Below, piece by piece: positions 48,001-60,729 of a stretch of 64,000 nucleotides of DNA. The notes beneath the pieces were generated by a model. It was not told where the DNA came from. It worked only from the letters and a program-made list of their open reading frames with translations, and did no database searches. The position numbers were made by a program, and so were the translations under genes. Position 1 is the stretch's first letter. Every line of letters starts with the position of its first letter. This DNA is from Trematomus loennbergii (taxonomy: Eukaryota > Chordata > Actinopteri > Perciformes > Nototheniidae), in the NCBI GenBank assembly GCA_012861695.1, contig JAAOOA010001136.1, forward strand, positions 1 to 64,000, in the 5' to 3' direction.

Positions 48001-51000
48001 TGTAAAGTGGTACCAAAAAGACTATAGCTGTTTTAGCAAGTGATTTAAGTTTTAGTATAGTATATTAGTTGAGTATTAGTTTTCTAAGTAGCCTACCACT
48101 ATTATTCGTGCATCCTCCGGCAGTTGTTCCTGCAACCCATCGGCCCTCATAGCGGGAGGTCTTCCAGTGGCAAGAAGTATTTCCATCAAGGAAGTCGGGA
48201 GACGGGCAGCAGATGTCCAGATCACTATAGAACCTACAGAAGTCTTCCAGGGTCATCCTAGTGACATCAGAGATCACTTTTGATTACTCACTGTTGTTTT
48301 AGTTTGTTTACTTGATCCATCAAAGAAAAAGACAATTCAACTAGTTTAAGAAAGCCATCCAAATACAATCTGCATAGATATTCTATAGATGTTACTGAAC
48401 ATATAATCAATTTATAATCTAGAGTTACAATATCAATCAGGATTATTACACAGCTAAATCAAATACTAAATTCTCAAGTCAAGTTGGACATTTCAGAGGT
48501 TGTTATTTCTTGTTAACACACAGCTGCTAAGGAAAACAAACAGTTGCTAAGGAAGATCAAGTCACTATGTGCAGTCATATCAATCCGCAGAAAGAAGTCC
48601 GGTACATTTAAAGTCAGTTGTGGACAACAAACATTAGTTTTCTCCATCATAATTGAATACATTGAGAATATTCATTTTTATATTTGTTGAGAGCACTAAA
48701 CGTTGGATTCATGATGGATAGCCTGTCGCCTGGATCTCAGATAAATCAGACAGAGAGGAAGTAAACACTAACAGGAACAGTAGAAGAAAACAATAACAGG
48801 AACAGCAGAAGAAGAAAGACTGGAATTAAACAGGAACAGCAGAAGAAGACAGACAGGAAGTGAACACTAACAGGGACACCGTATGGGCTCTGGCAGTGTT
48901 TAAAGACTGGTTAATGGACAAGAAAATGTGATCAGACTGGACAGTTACAGAAAACCTCCATCAGTGCTGCCGTCTTTTTAAGTTACGTTGCTGTCGCCCC
49001 AGTTCCAGTAGTTGGTACGCCGTGAAACTCACTTATTTTTCTTAGCAGATGTAAAACAATCAATTTTAAATCATTAAATTAATTTCTCAATCAATTTGTT
49101 GGTTTATTTAGTATGTAGCCATGTAATAAGCTAGATAATGTGCAGCGAGGTGGTCATTAATGAAAAAAGAACACCGACATTGGCCTCAGGAACCCTACAT
49201 ATTGTATATCTACGTACACTGTACCTATTATATGTTAAACTATAGTTTCAAAATACAAACTACTTAATGTACTAATGTTCTACAATTAGTTTTAGTTGCT
49301 ACAATGTATTTGTATGAGTATTTCACAACATATTACACATTTGTTATTGATATTTTTTGGCCTCCAGTTCCTTTTATTGACGAGAGTTGAAAGGGGGAGT
49401 CCGAGGGTATAACACGGGGAATGGTCCCAGGCTTAATTTCGAACCCGGGATTTTCCCAACAGAACGCAGCTCACGTGTCCTTTTTATGTTCTGTCCACTG
49501 AAATGCAGGTATGTGAGTTTTGTATACCAGTTTGTTTATGTTGAATGTTTCACATTGCTTAGGAAAATCACTGATGTTTTGTTGTTAACTGAACATTTCT
49601 TTTGTGAGGAATGTAAACATTTTGTAAAAGATATAGCGTGTGAGGATCTCTTAAAAGGAACGCAGCCCTTTTTATGTTCTGTCCACTGAAATGCAGAATT
49701 AAACTGAAGTAATCACCAGCTCTGAGTGATCTGTTGCCGAGGGGACACTACACGGGGGTTACACAAGCACCATATGGGTCGCCAGCTCTACTCTAAGTGA
49801 GCTATACATCAGCATGCACATTTATTATTTTAGAAATGAGTGTAACATTTGTCAACTGTAGATTTCAGCATGCTTACCAAAACTCCCCATCATCAGCCAC
49901 AGAAAGACACACTTTCTTCACACGATCTTGAGGACTCACGGTCTGCCACAAAGGAGACCTTTTTTTTCACAAAGCCAAGAGAAGAGGCAATATTATTATA
50001 GATTTGTTCTTAATATATCACAGCAAAAGGCAATTACATTTGTTGTGCGCAAGTGGGCAAACTCATGATCAAGAGCATATAAGGGTTGGCAGGTTGTTGT
50101 TTTCTTGACCATATGCACTTTTGCAAATATGGGCAAAGAGTAGATGGTTTCGAGGAGCAACAGTATTTTAGCTTAGACTTAAAGCAGCAGTTAAAAGCCC
50201 TATTTATAAAGTTTACATTGAGTTTGAAAAAGCTAAACAATTGGCATACTAGGCACTATTGTTCAGGATATCTCACCCTCACTAGCATATATTTTCATTA
50301 AATGAATGATGTAAATAATGTACATTCTTAAATAATACAAAAAAGAAAAAGCCTTAGAGATATGATCAAAGAAGACACAACTTTGCTTCCATTGCCATGC
50401 TTTACTTTTAATCACTGCTAACAGTTTATAAAGGTTATTATAACATGTCTGGACTTGAACAATTATCTCAGTCTTTTATCTCCGAAGCAACAGATAAAAG
50501 CAATTTCTCTGTGAAACAGTCACTGTGTCATTTTTACTTGTCACTCCAGTCTCCGATCCACTCCTGTTGGCCCCAGGGGTTCCACAAACGCACCAGGTTT
50601 ACCGGTTGCCCTCGGCTCAGAATCTGACCAGCAATGACCGGAGAAAACATGAATATTTTTCGTCCCATAAAACTCAAATGTACTGTAAACTTAACTGTAA
50701 ACACATACGAGTACAGAATGGATGCCAACCCGAAGGTGCTGTATATGACTTTCAGATTCACATTAATATAGCAAACTGTATGTACGTATTGATATGGAAG
50801 ACATCTGTATTCGTTGTAAATAGGGCTTCCATGATTTTTGTGTTGATAGCTGATCCGGCCCCGCATGTGAACCCCTTCTTTCATGTCTGACTGGCTAGTA
50901 ATTAGCTTCCTAACCCACTGTCTGGGGGGGGGGGGAGCATCGCCTACCCTCCACTTCCTCATGCAGGTTATCACTATTGTTAGCATCGTTAGCAGCTCAG

Positions 51001-54000
51001 TTCTCGCAATTGTGCGACCCGTGTGCAGGCAATCCCATCCGGGAATCTGAGCGTATATTGCAACTTAAGCCTTTATTACCTTAAAACTTTCAAAATTCAG
51101 AGCCCAAATAATGTATACTGGATAGATAGAATGATGTTAAAATATTTAAAAACCTTCACCTGTTTCACACCTGTGACAGCGTAGGCATGTCCTTGGACGA
51201 TTCCATTTGGTAAAACCGTGTTGTCAGATGTGGCCTACAAGATAAAGATACATGTTATTATTGGAGACAGAATAGTGCATAATACTTTATCACTTCATAA
51301 GTTAACTAAACAGAAGACCAACATTTGAAATTGTTTTGAATCAAATATATTGTCAGTATTTACTGATTTAGCTAATGAGCGATAGTGTGAGTTTTGTGTA
51401 GGAGACGTTAGGTGAGGACGCTCGCACGGTCTGTTGCTGCTTCTCCCTCTGAGCCAATTTCAATTCTCTCTGCACTCTAGCAACCTACTTTGCTACATAG
51501 TTATACTATATTATTATTATTATTATTATTATTATTATCTACTTAGTAGTTTTTTCGCTTTGCAAACTACAATTTATTTTCCCCAGGAATATTTTTCTCA
51601 TTTACCAACCACCCAAACCAAATCCAGCCTTCATCTCAGAGATAAATTAACTTCACTCTGTTCAACATCTGTCATACTTGGGGATTTGAACATCCACGTT
51701 GACACCCCTCCTGCCCCCCTGCAGCTGAGTTATTACAATTACTGGATATTCCCCACACACATGCATAGACAACAATCTCTTTCTCAATGTGGAGAAAACA
51801 AAGGAGATTGTTGTCGACTCCAGGAGAACCTACACCCAACACCCCACCCACTGACCATCGGTGGTGCTGCTGTGGAGCAGGTGAGCAGCACCAAATTCCT
51901 GGGGGTGCACATCACAGGGGACCTCTCCTGGAGTAACAACACCACGTCAATCACCAAGAAAGCCCAGCACCGCCTCTACTTCGTTAGCAAACTGAAGAGA
52001 GCAGGAGCATCAGGCACTCCTTCTACCGAGGCGCCATCGAGAGCGTCCTCAGCAGCTGCATCACGATGTGGTTCAGAAGCTGCACAGCATCCAACCGCAA
52101 GACCCTGCAGCGCGTCGTGAACACAGCTGAGAGGATCATCGGTGCCTCACTCCCATCACTCCTGGACCTCTACAACACCCGCCTCACCCGCAAAGCACTC
52201 AGCATTGTCGGTGACCCCACCCATCCCTCCACCTGCCTCTTCACCCTCCTGCCTTCAGGGAGGAGGTTCCGCAGCCTGAGGTGGAATACTATCCGACTAA
52301 AGGACAGTTTTTTCCACCAGGCTGTCAGGAGGCTGAACTCTTCTCAAGCTCAGCCCCCTGGTGCACTTCAGAGCTACAGAACATGAAGGCAGCTGGGCGT
52401 ATACTCGAGCGGCATTTGGACTCACTGTTCACAGATTATCGAGAACATCAAAACGCCTATTCAAAGTCACACAACAAAACACGGTCACAGTTCTACTCCG
52501 ACATCATCAATAAAATCTGTGAAACTCCAAGCAGCTTTTCTCCACTATTTATAATTTCCTCAAGCCACAAACTCTTTCACACACCAATACCACAGAAGAG
52601 CTGTGCAATAGCTCCATTACGTTCTTTAGGACCAAAGTCGACACCATTTACTCTCTTCTCTCCAGCTCCTGCGCTCTTTCTGAGTCTACTGTCGACCCAC
52701 AGCCTGGGATTCTCCAGCCTCTCTGCTGCTTCCTGGAGATCTCTCAGCAAGAGGTTGATGACATCATCCGCAGGATGAAACCTTCCACTTGCACCCATGA
52801 CCCTCTACCCCAGGGTTCGAGTTATGTGGGAGCCAATGGGAGCTGAGCTCCCATAAGGAGGGGTCTGAGCTCCTATGAAAGCAGTGAAATCATACATCTG
52901 TGGGGGTCGCTAATACATTACCAACAACCACTATTTTAATCACAAATAATGCATGTGTCAATGTAATGAGTATTATTATTTACGTTAATGAGGTAAATAG
53001 GCTAAAAGAAAAACATGTTTCCAAAAGAACTACGCATTGTATTCTCTCTTGAATGACAATATGCCTGCACTTCACCTCCAAGGTGCGCAATCAATTATTA
53101 CGCAATATATGACAAGACCTGGTTTTTAGTTGCTAAGCCTGATATTGTTGTCGTTTCTGAAACCTGGTTAAAACCGTCTGTCACTGACACTGTTATTCAC
53201 ATTGATGGATATAATGTATTCAGAGCGGATCGTAAGGGCAGAGCTGGTGGTGTTGCAATATACACTGCTGAGAAACTACAGTGCTCTGTCCTTCACTCAA
53301 TTTCAATTCCAAGGCAATTTGAGTTGCTAGCAGTCCAAATAACTATAGCAAATGCTCCTCTCACTGTTATTGGCCTCCATCGGCCATCATGGATGCAACT
53401 ACTAGCCTTACTGAATTGTTGTCTAAGTTTTCTTCTGAAATCATTTTATTGGGTGATTTAAATTGGGACTGGTTAAGTGATAAATCTTCACAGTTTAAGC
53501 AGGTTTGTGATTCTTTGAACTTAACTCAGCTTATTGATAGTCCCACTAGAATAAACCCTGCCAAACCCAATAACGATACCCTTATAGATGTCATTCTAAC
53601 AAATGCAGCTCATAAGTATGTGTCTGTTGGTGTTTTTCCTAATGATATCAGTGACCATTGCACTATCGCTTGCGTTAGGAGCACTAAGTTGCCCAAAGCC
53701 AAGGGCCTTATTGTGCTCAGGCGCTGCTTCAAACACTTCTCTGAGCAGGCTTTCCTACACGATCTGGCGGAGGTTAAATGGCACTTCACAGCGTTAATTC
53801 CATCTGTTGATGTTGCCGTCCAATTTTTTATTGATCACTTTTTATCGATTATTAATAGACATGCCCCCCTTAGAAAATTCAGAGTTAAGAATAGGAACAC
53901 TCCATGGTTTACTAGAGAACTATCTGATCTCATTCATGATCGAAATAAGCAATGGTCCTTAGCTAGAAAGTCTAACACTAGTGATGACTGGCTTCTTTTT

Positions 54001-57000
54001 CGTGTCCTCAGAAATAAATGTTCTGCCCTTATTAAAAAAGCTAAAGCTGATTACTATCTGAGCTTAACCACTGATTGTTTTAATGACCATTCCAAATTCT
54101 GGAAAACAATTAAATCACTTCAGAACAAGAAGGTTTCTAGTTTCCCACAAAAACTGAAGGTCAGTGATTCTTTTATTTCAGATTCAGATGGTATGTCTAA
54201 TGCCTTTAATGCTCACTTCAAAAAGGCTGGTCACATTTTTGATGAGCAAAGTCATGACTCTCTAAATGGTCGTACTCACAGCCATAGTCAAGAGTGAACT
54301 CCCCTGTTTTTGATTTCGCTTATTTCTCGGTCTCTGAAGTCTTACAGGGTTTGCACTCGATTGATCCTAAAAAGTCTGCCGGGCCTGACGGCCTTGACCC
54401 GTTCTTTTTAAAAATTGCAGCTCAGATGATAGCACAACCAGTAACTGATATTTTTAATCTCTCCCTGTCCACTCACACACTGCCAGCTGTGTGGAAGCAA
54501 GCTCTGGTATCGCCCCTCTTGAAAGCTGGTGATCCCACGGAGTTGAATAACTATCGTCCTATCTCAAATCTTTCTGTGTTATCAAAGATTCTTGAGTCCC
54601 TTGTTTCTACTCAGCTAAAACTTTTTTTAAATTCACACAACATCCTTAACCCTATGCAATCTGGATTCAGATCAAAGCACAGTACTGTGACTGCCAGTCT
54701 GAAAGTCTTAGACGATATTAAGGCTGCTTTGGATAAGAAATCAGTTTGTGTTGCATTGTTTATTGACCTAGCCAAAGCATTTGACACTGTAGATCACCAC
54801 ATTATGTCTAATGTTATGTTGGTGTCTCGTTTCGGTCACAATGCCATTTGCTGGTTTCAGAGTTATCTAACCGACCGTACTCAATGCGTCAGGTTGGGTA
54901 GTACTGTCTCTGACCCTGTCACCTTGGAGAAGGGAGTTCCACAGGGCTCTATCTTGGGGCCCTTGCTCTTTTTATTATATGTAAACAATATTTGTAATCA
55001 GATGCAATTTTCTACCTATCATATGTATGCTGATGACACTATTGTATACTCGTGCTCCTTCTCTGGATATGGCCGTTTCCAATTTAAAATCAGATTTTAT
55101 CACGCTGCAGCATGCACTTCTTGATTCTAAACTGCTATTGAACAGTAAGAAAACCAAAGCAATGCTTTTTGCTCCCAAGTCAGCGTCCTCCTCTTGCCTC
55201 TCCATTGACACCCTTGATGGCGTTTCTGTTGAGTTTGTTGATACCTACAAATATCTGGGCTTTTGGTTGGACAGTAATCTGAACTTTAAACACCATATTG
55301 AAGTTTTAACAAAGAAATTGAAATTCACTCTTGGCTTCCTTTTCAGATTAAATGTTGTTTTTCAATTTCATCCCGTAAAAGGTTGGTCTCTGGCTTATTC
55401 CTGTCCCAGCTGGACTACGGTGATACCATTTATAGATTTGCCTGTCCCACTGTTTTGGCCAAACTTGACCCACTTTACCATGCTGCACTGCGTTATATAT
55501 CAAATGCACCCTATAGGACTCATCATTGCACACTGTATAGCCTAACTGGATGGTCCTCACTTACTATGCGTAGGATGCAGCACTGGTTTTTATTAATGTA
55601 TAAAGCCATTTTAGGTAAGCTTCCACTCTACATATGTGTCAGATTTGCCCCAGTTTGTGACTCTTACAACCTCAGATCCAGTGCCTGGATACGGTTCCAG
55701 GTACCTGCTGTGCGGACTGAGGCTGGAAAAAGGAGTCTTTTTATTATGGTCCTTGGTCTTGGAATGACCTTCAATCACGCCTAAACTGAGGGCACTTGTC
55801 TCAATATGTTTTAAATTGAAGTTGTCTGAAGTCCTCACCACCAGCTGCTCTTGCAGTAAAGTAGTGTACTTTTTTACTGTCCTAATGTGCACAATGTAGT
55901 GACTGCTTTTTCGTCTTTTGTTTTCTTAGTTATGTTCTCTGTATTTTATATGTTTGTGTTATGTGTAACGTTGCTGCCTTCTTGGCCAGGTCAGCATTGA
56001 AAATGAGATTTTATCTCAATGTTTTTATCTGGTTAAATAAAGGTTAAATAAAAAAAAGAAGAAGATTACTGTGAGCGTGTTGCGCAAGCCGAGATGATGT
56101 GTTATGTGGTGTGCGTAGTTTAACCTTTTCATATTTAAGTTTGTAGCAAGTAGAGGGCTGCTGCTGCTGTGTGTGTGTGTGTGTTTGTGCGTGCGTACGT
56201 ACGTGCGCACACGTTAGTTTTAAAGACCCCCATGAAGCTCAGATTATAACTCAAACCCTGCTCTACCCACAGCCCTGGTAGAATCCAACATCCATGCTAT
56301 AAGTCCCCTGATCACCCAAGTCATCGACTGCTCCCTCCAGGCTGGTCATGTTCCATCTGCTCTTAAAACTGCCGTCATTTGACCCCTTCTCAAAAAACCC
56401 TACCTAGACCCAGACGTCCTCTCCAACTACAGGCCCTTAGGATCAAAATGGCCGTTTTGAATCCCCTAAAACTTTAAATCGACCCAAAATGTATCAAAAT
56501 ACCCACCGGGAGTACAAATATGGCCATAAATTGCCATTTTTGATACTGAAAATGACAGAAATGTATTCAGCATCCTCAATAACCACTCCAATTGTCCAGG
56601 TCGGCAAAGCCATTTTTTAAATATTGTCTGCCTATGCTAATTAATGCAACTTATGCCAATTGTGCAAATTGCACCGGCAGTTGATATGTGCTGGGGACCT
56701 GTACTATACGTTTCTATCATCAAATGTTGGGGTACTCAACATCTCCGGGTTCATAATAGGACTCTATGAGCTGGCAAATAGACTATGAGGCAGTTTCCAT
56801 AAGTGAATAATAATGTGTTCATTGCCCCGCTCTAAAATGGTTTTGGTTCTTCCTTGGTACATGCCTCACCCTTCCTACAAGTTTCATGAAAAGTAGCCTG
56901 GTAGGTTTTCTTCACTCCTTCTTACAAACAGACAAACCTATGAACCAGCAAACCAAATAACAAAGATGACTTTGTTGTTGAAGGGAATGTGCAATTTAAC

Positions 57001-59926
57001 TTGAGTGGCAGCCTCATCAACAATATTTACCGCTGTAATGTATCATTAGACTGCACCCATTCTGGCAAGCTATTTCTTATCTCAGGGGTTCCCAAAGTGG
57101 GGGTCGTGAGCTGAAAAGTCTGGGAACCCCTGTCTTATCTAATAAATCAAATGTCAATACATGATTGTAGCCTTGAGCTCTACCATGGAGTGAACAGCCT
57201 TTTGTCTAAACGATCATAAACAAAAAATAACATGGACTATCAAGAGCTCTTGTCTTGGTCAAGGCAAAATATTTAAAGTGCACCTATCATGCTATTTTTA
57301 GGCAATAGCATAGGTCTTAGATATATAAAAATATATAAAAAACATGTCTATGAAGTGTTTTGCTCAAAATACCAAACAGATCACCCATTCTAGCCATGCC
57401 TCATATCCCTCTATTTCACTTCCTGTTTCAAAAGTGCTGATTTTGGGTATAAAGCTTTTTAACCCTTATGTTGTGTTCGGGTCTCCCATGACCCGTTTCA
57501 AGTTAAAATTATATAATAACTATGCTCTAGTTTTTTGTATCAGAACAAGGCTTCATGATATCCTCCACAACAGCTATATAAACACTACAAAACTGATTTT
57601 GACAATTGTTGCCAAGTCTGAAGGTCTCTAAAAAAAAAGTGTATAATTTGGTGTTCGGGTCTGGGGAGACCCAGCAGAATTGTTTTGGGTGACTCGAGGT
57701 CAAATTTGGCCCAATCAAGATTCATCTTTGACTTATTTCTAAACAGTATAGAGGTTTTATTTTCTGACGCTGCGTGAGTTCCCTGACACACCGGGGACAC
57801 ATATTTATGTAGAAAAGACATCAAAAAGTGCATTTTGCATGATAGGTCCCCTTTAAGAGACCATAGAATAGGTAGATTCTATGGAGCTACTAGTTTGAAA
57901 GAAAAAGATTAACAACCTTTTTAATCATCCAAAATACTACAATGGCAGGGATTTGAGAGAAATATTATAAGCAAAGGACATTGGAACATTAGTTTGTCTT
58001 TCTCTTTTGACCAATAATATATGTACACTGGTTGTGCCAGTGCCCAGATGCCATGCATACTGCTTACTAACTCACTAGCATACTAACCTGGTTTACAACT
58101 CATTCAAACATAGATAATCAAAAGCAGTGTGTTCCTTACCTTACAATAAAGATTTCATTACCTGAGTGATACCATATGTCATTTTTGTCTTTATAGCCGC
58201 AGAATAGGTTATTCAAGTTATAACGGAGAGAACTGGGTGGCCATTGAAGACCATGATCAGTTTTGTTTGAATAGTTTAATCTTAATAGATCGAGTAGAGA
58301 ATTTGGAAAAATCCTTCCCTTCATAAGTATCAAATGGAATTAAAATATAGCTTAAATATACTAATGTTCTTCTTGGCAGTCTTTCGTCCATGTACATGTA
58401 TGAACAGGGAGTTATCGACAAAACGTAAGTGAATTGTACCATGCCATCGTAGTGCTTTTTGTTTTCTGCTATGACAAATAAACGTTAGAAGCCAAAAAGA
58501 TACTGAAATGATCTTTCTAACTTTGGCAAACTAACCATGTACTTGGCTAATATAATTGTAGCCTTAAGATGCTGAATTGGGGTTTCAGCTCTTAAAAGCA
58601 AAATGAGCTAGTCGGTGTTACTTGTGGTATATTCATACTTACCCCCTGAGGTGTACCACAGCCCATCAGTGACTTGGATTGGACAGCTCTGCCCATCAAC
58701 TCCCACAGAGTTGGGGGAGATTTTGTCAGATCAATACACATGTGAACTCCACCGGTGAAGTCCACTAAAGCCTCTGCAGGAGTTCCGGCATTCATGTCCG
58801 AGTAGGAACCGCACACTCTGACAGAAGTTGGTGTAAAATGAATTGCACCGATACAAAACAACAAAAATCTCAAGAAAATTTTTTTTTTTCATACTTGGCA
58901 TAGGCTTTCTCCATCAAAGCAGGCCAGAACTCAGTTGGGTCGTTGGAGTGAACAAAGACCAGTCTGCCATCAATAGTTGGTAGTTTGTCATCAATAACAA
59001 CATCAACCCATCTTCCAAACCTCCAGAACTGAGTAGTTGTGAAAGGAGATGAAATAAAGAATGTAATAGCAATATGAGATGTGAACCATTTTAGCAGAAT
59101 TGCTGCCAAGATGGTTGGTTTACCCTGAAGTGGAATATCCCGCAGTACTCCTCGTCAAATCTCTGTTCAAGAGGAACGACCTGCTTAAGGATGGAGGGCT
59201 GGAACGTCAGAGCTCCGATTGATGCAAGAAACCAGCAGTTTCCTGAGAGGGAAACAAAGTGACTATTGAGAGTACTAACAACCAAGAGGGCTTCAACATA
59301 CTGGTACACATTTTCCACCGCCCTACTTTATTCTGTTTCCTGTCAATTGTCTGCACTTGCATCACAAAATTACATTGCTGGAAAAACAATTTATGGATTG
59401 TTATAAATCAATCAATTGCCATACCAAGCATGCCTTGACCAAAGTCAAACCTGGAGACCCCATCAACTTCAAAACAAGGATTGAGAACCATTTTCTGAAA
59501 GAGAGGAATTGACCATACTTGTTAAGTCTTAGCTTGTCAGAAAACCACTACCACAAGAGCTAACACAAGTTAAGTGTTCCTTCCATCCCAACATTAACAA
59601 GGATCAACATTAAACAAGTGACAGATCAACAGAGTTGAAGTAGCAAAAGAAACATGTGATTTGAAATTGAACACTGAAACACTCACATATGGTCTCAGCC
59701 ACACCACTTTCTTCAGCTTAGAAGGGGTCAGTTGTACCACAGGCCCGATGGACCTCACGTCAGGGGGGAACATGCCGTCGATGTACCGTACCCGTTTAAT
59801 CATACATTGCTGTTTCAGCTGCTCAAAGTCTTGGTCCAGAAACTTCTGAGGGTTAGTGACGATCCCATTATCATCTTTCAGGTGACGGGCGTTGATGATG
59901 TTCACACACACACCTGGCGAAGGCAT
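42342..59926 (-). CDS. Calpain large subunit, CAPN13/14-like (gene B), three frameshifts
   Basis: Tandem paralogue of gene A, also a classical calpain protease. Coding exons 5' to 3' on the minus strand: 59687-59926, 59425-59494, 59124-59242, 58895-59028, 58643-58817, 51160-51234, 50538-50623, 49878-49958, 48097-48257, 46285-46450, 45951-45962, 45634-45841, 45239-45281, 45028-45071 (or to 45095), 44555-44612, 44360-44421, 44155-44223, 43889-43967, 43595-43711, 42600-42652, 42342-42368. The model is about 693 residues. Catalytic Cys, His and Asn are present (about residues 106, 262, 286), and the C-terminus reads [11 protein letters not shown]. Compared with gene A, exons 46285-46450, 45634-45841 and 45028-45071 each lack one base, breaking frame. 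The 7.4-kb intron 51235-58642 contains nested transposons. The start is the first ATG, six codons after the acceptor, as in gene A. Confidence 0.89.
46505..47340. mobile_element. Partial hAT-like element in gene B intron
   Basis: Starts CAGAGGTGTCCAAACTTTTT followed by GAGGGCCAGATTTG, a typical hAT terminal sequence in vertebrates. The opposite terminus was not found, so the right boundary is a guess. Confidence 0.45.
47590..48014. mobile_element. 425-bp MITE with long TIRs and perfect 8-bp TSD
   Basis: Ends are inverted repeats starting GGTACCACTTTACAATAAG and continuing into GACTACCCTTATAAAGG. The flank AAAAAGAC occurs on both sides (47582-47589 and 48015-48022). The middle holds a second inverted pair (TTATATTGGCTACCTAGC and GCTAAGTAGCCAATATAA) and a direct repeat GCCAAATAGTGAGCC, so another element may be nested. 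Lies in a gene B intron. Confidence 0.88.
48258..49877. other. Gene B intron, no element recognised
   Basis: AT-rich; ACAGGAACAGCAGAAGAAG-type words repeat a few times around 48770-48870, and TTTTTATGTTCTGTCCACTG occurs twice (near 49480 and 49669). No exon found. Confidence 0.4.
51560..52810 (+). mobile_element. L2/CR1-type LINE fragments, chimeric
   Basis: 51560-51730 encodes an endonuclease C-terminal piece ([12 protein letters not shown]). 51760-52340 encodes the end of a reverse-transcriptase ORF ([26 protein letters not shown]). 52345-52810 encodes another LINE stretch before the RT domain ([40 protein letters not shown] in a shifted frame). The pieces are joined abruptly and broken by frameshifts. 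The third continues at 56269 beyond a hAT insertion. Preceded by a (TTA)n tract at 51508-51540. Confidence 0.75.
53050..56058 (+). mobile_element. Rex1/CR1-like non-LTR retrotransposon, 5'-truncated
   Basis: Encodes endonuclease then reverse transcriptase, and ends with a 3' tail GGTTAAATAAAGGTTAAATAAA after GAGATTTTATCTCAATG, as in teleost Rex/Babar-type CR1 LINEs. The 5' end is not defined; coding similarity starts near 53090 without an obvious start codon. It sits entirely within the hAT element. Confidence 0.85.
53090..55784 (+). pseudogene. LINE ORF2: AP endonuclease and reverse transcriptase, broken
   Basis: 53090-53385 encodes the first half of the endonuclease ([18 protein letters not shown]). 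53389-54297 continues in another frame ([23 protein letters not shown], then a linker). 54294-55124 has the reverse transcriptase with [40 protein letters not shown] and the catalytic YADDT box. 55027-55545 and 55383-55784 carry the thumb and C-terminus ([19 protein letters not shown]). Four or more frame changes mean it is no longer functional, although each segment is well preserved. Confidence 0.87.
56269..56446 (+). mobile_element. Continuation of the L2-like LINE after the hAT insertion
   Basis: Translates with [32 protein letters not shown], a stop, then [19 protein letters not shown]: the RT motif just after the piece that ends at 52810. Rejoining the two across the 8-bp duplicate restores collinearity. 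Confidence 0.82.
57083..57132. mobile_element. 50-bp minimal hAT MITE with perfect TSD
   Basis: CAGGGGTTCCCAAAGT at one end and its near-perfect inverse at the other (GTCTGGGAACCCCTG), with only a short spacer. TCTTATCT flanks both sides (57075-57082 and 57133-57140). Confidence 0.9.
57273..57856. mobile_element. TTAA-flanked MITE family 2, short form, in gene B intron
   Basis: TTAA at both ends, with the same terminal sequences as 13438-14030 and a similar length (584 bp). Internal sequence differs from the gene A copy. Confidence 0.9.
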
Positions 59927-60729
59927 TGCTGCAGTGTTTGAACTCTGTTCAGAAAAGGGAGCATTTCAAGGTTATCAGTACTACAGGAAGTGTTAACATA
60001 TCGACCATCATCCAGAACTGTTTAGATGACCCTGTTCCCACTATAACCATGGGCATGTGGATGATACAAACATCAGATTTAAATAATTACAACGAACATA
60101 ATATATGGAGAAATACAACAAATAATTTGCATGCAAATGTTCAATTTAATCCACAGGTGTTTGGACTTCACTTGGATTTGGCCTTAAATGTACAGTTATT
60201 AGGGTTCTAAGCATCACTTTTGTCATTGAATGGCCAGCAGTTGGCTGCCACCCAAGCCCCTCAGAGTCTCTTGCTGAGGTCCCCCCCTTGTAAAGTTTCC
60301 ATCTTTGAAACGGAAATTGTTTTTATCCCCTGGTCCTTTTTTTTTTGTTCACTGGTTGTGGGATGGGCTATAACAACAACAACACAACAGTTCTTACCGA
60401 CCACGTTTAAAAAGTTTATATTGAAAGGGTTAGGATAACGCTACTTTGCTTAGGGTTAGTCAAGAGTTGCAGTCACCTGTATCCGTTAAAGTACATGTAT
60501 CCAATATCTTCATTGCTTTTTAACCTAAAATTCTAAAGGTAAGCTCTCGCGTCGGGACGTTAAAAAAAGTAGTTGCTATTATTCTCTGTATAGTTCAATT
60601 CTACATGGCGGGTAAACAAATAAGTAAATAGGATGTTAAAAAGTCAGTATGAATGCAGGTTCTACATGACACAAATAGCATACAATAACTTTTATTTATG
60701 CTAAGGTCTGATATTTCTTTGACATAAAT

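Larger units (their letters stand above)
45239..48257 (-). other. Gene B CBSW domain and linker exons
   Basis: Exon 48097-48257 encodes [13 protein letters not shown] and [12 protein letters not shown]. Exon 46285-46450 encodes NPQYRVKI and [14 protein letters not shown] but is one base short near 46441-46449. The 12-nt microexon 45951-45962 (VTEE) is conserved. Exon 45634-45841 encodes [11 protein letters not shown], then loses frame near 45701-45712. Exon 45239-45281 is the acidic linker. A 425-bp MITE (47590-48014) lies in the intron 5' of exon 46285-46450. Confidence 0.85.
52811..56260. mobile_element. hAT-type element carrying a LINE, perfect 8-bp TSD
   Basis: Tips CAGGGTTCGAGTTAT and ATAACTCAAACCCTG form a 15-bp inverted repeat with one mismatch. 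The target duplication CTCTACCC lies at 52803-52810 and 56261-56268. It interrupts an older LINE. No transposase of its own is visible; most of its length is the LINE at about 53050-56058. Confidence 0.9.
49878..59926 (-). other. Gene B protease-core exons
   Basis: The first coding exon (59687-59926, 80 codons) is fully open, unlike gene A. Exon 59124-59242 supplies the nucleophile in [15 protein letters not shown], with Asn where most calpains have Asp. Exon 58895-59028 has [11 protein letters not shown] and exon 58643-58817 has DFTGGVHM. The catalytic His is in 51160-51234 ([10 protein letters not shown]) and the Asn in 50538-50623 (RLWNPWG). Exon 49878-49958 is two codons longer than its gene A counterpart. 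Confidence 0.88.

Noticed and set aside
56159..56210. TG/TACG-rich stretch as a regulatory element
   Set aside because: Simple-sequence tract inside the hAT element; nothing further supports function.
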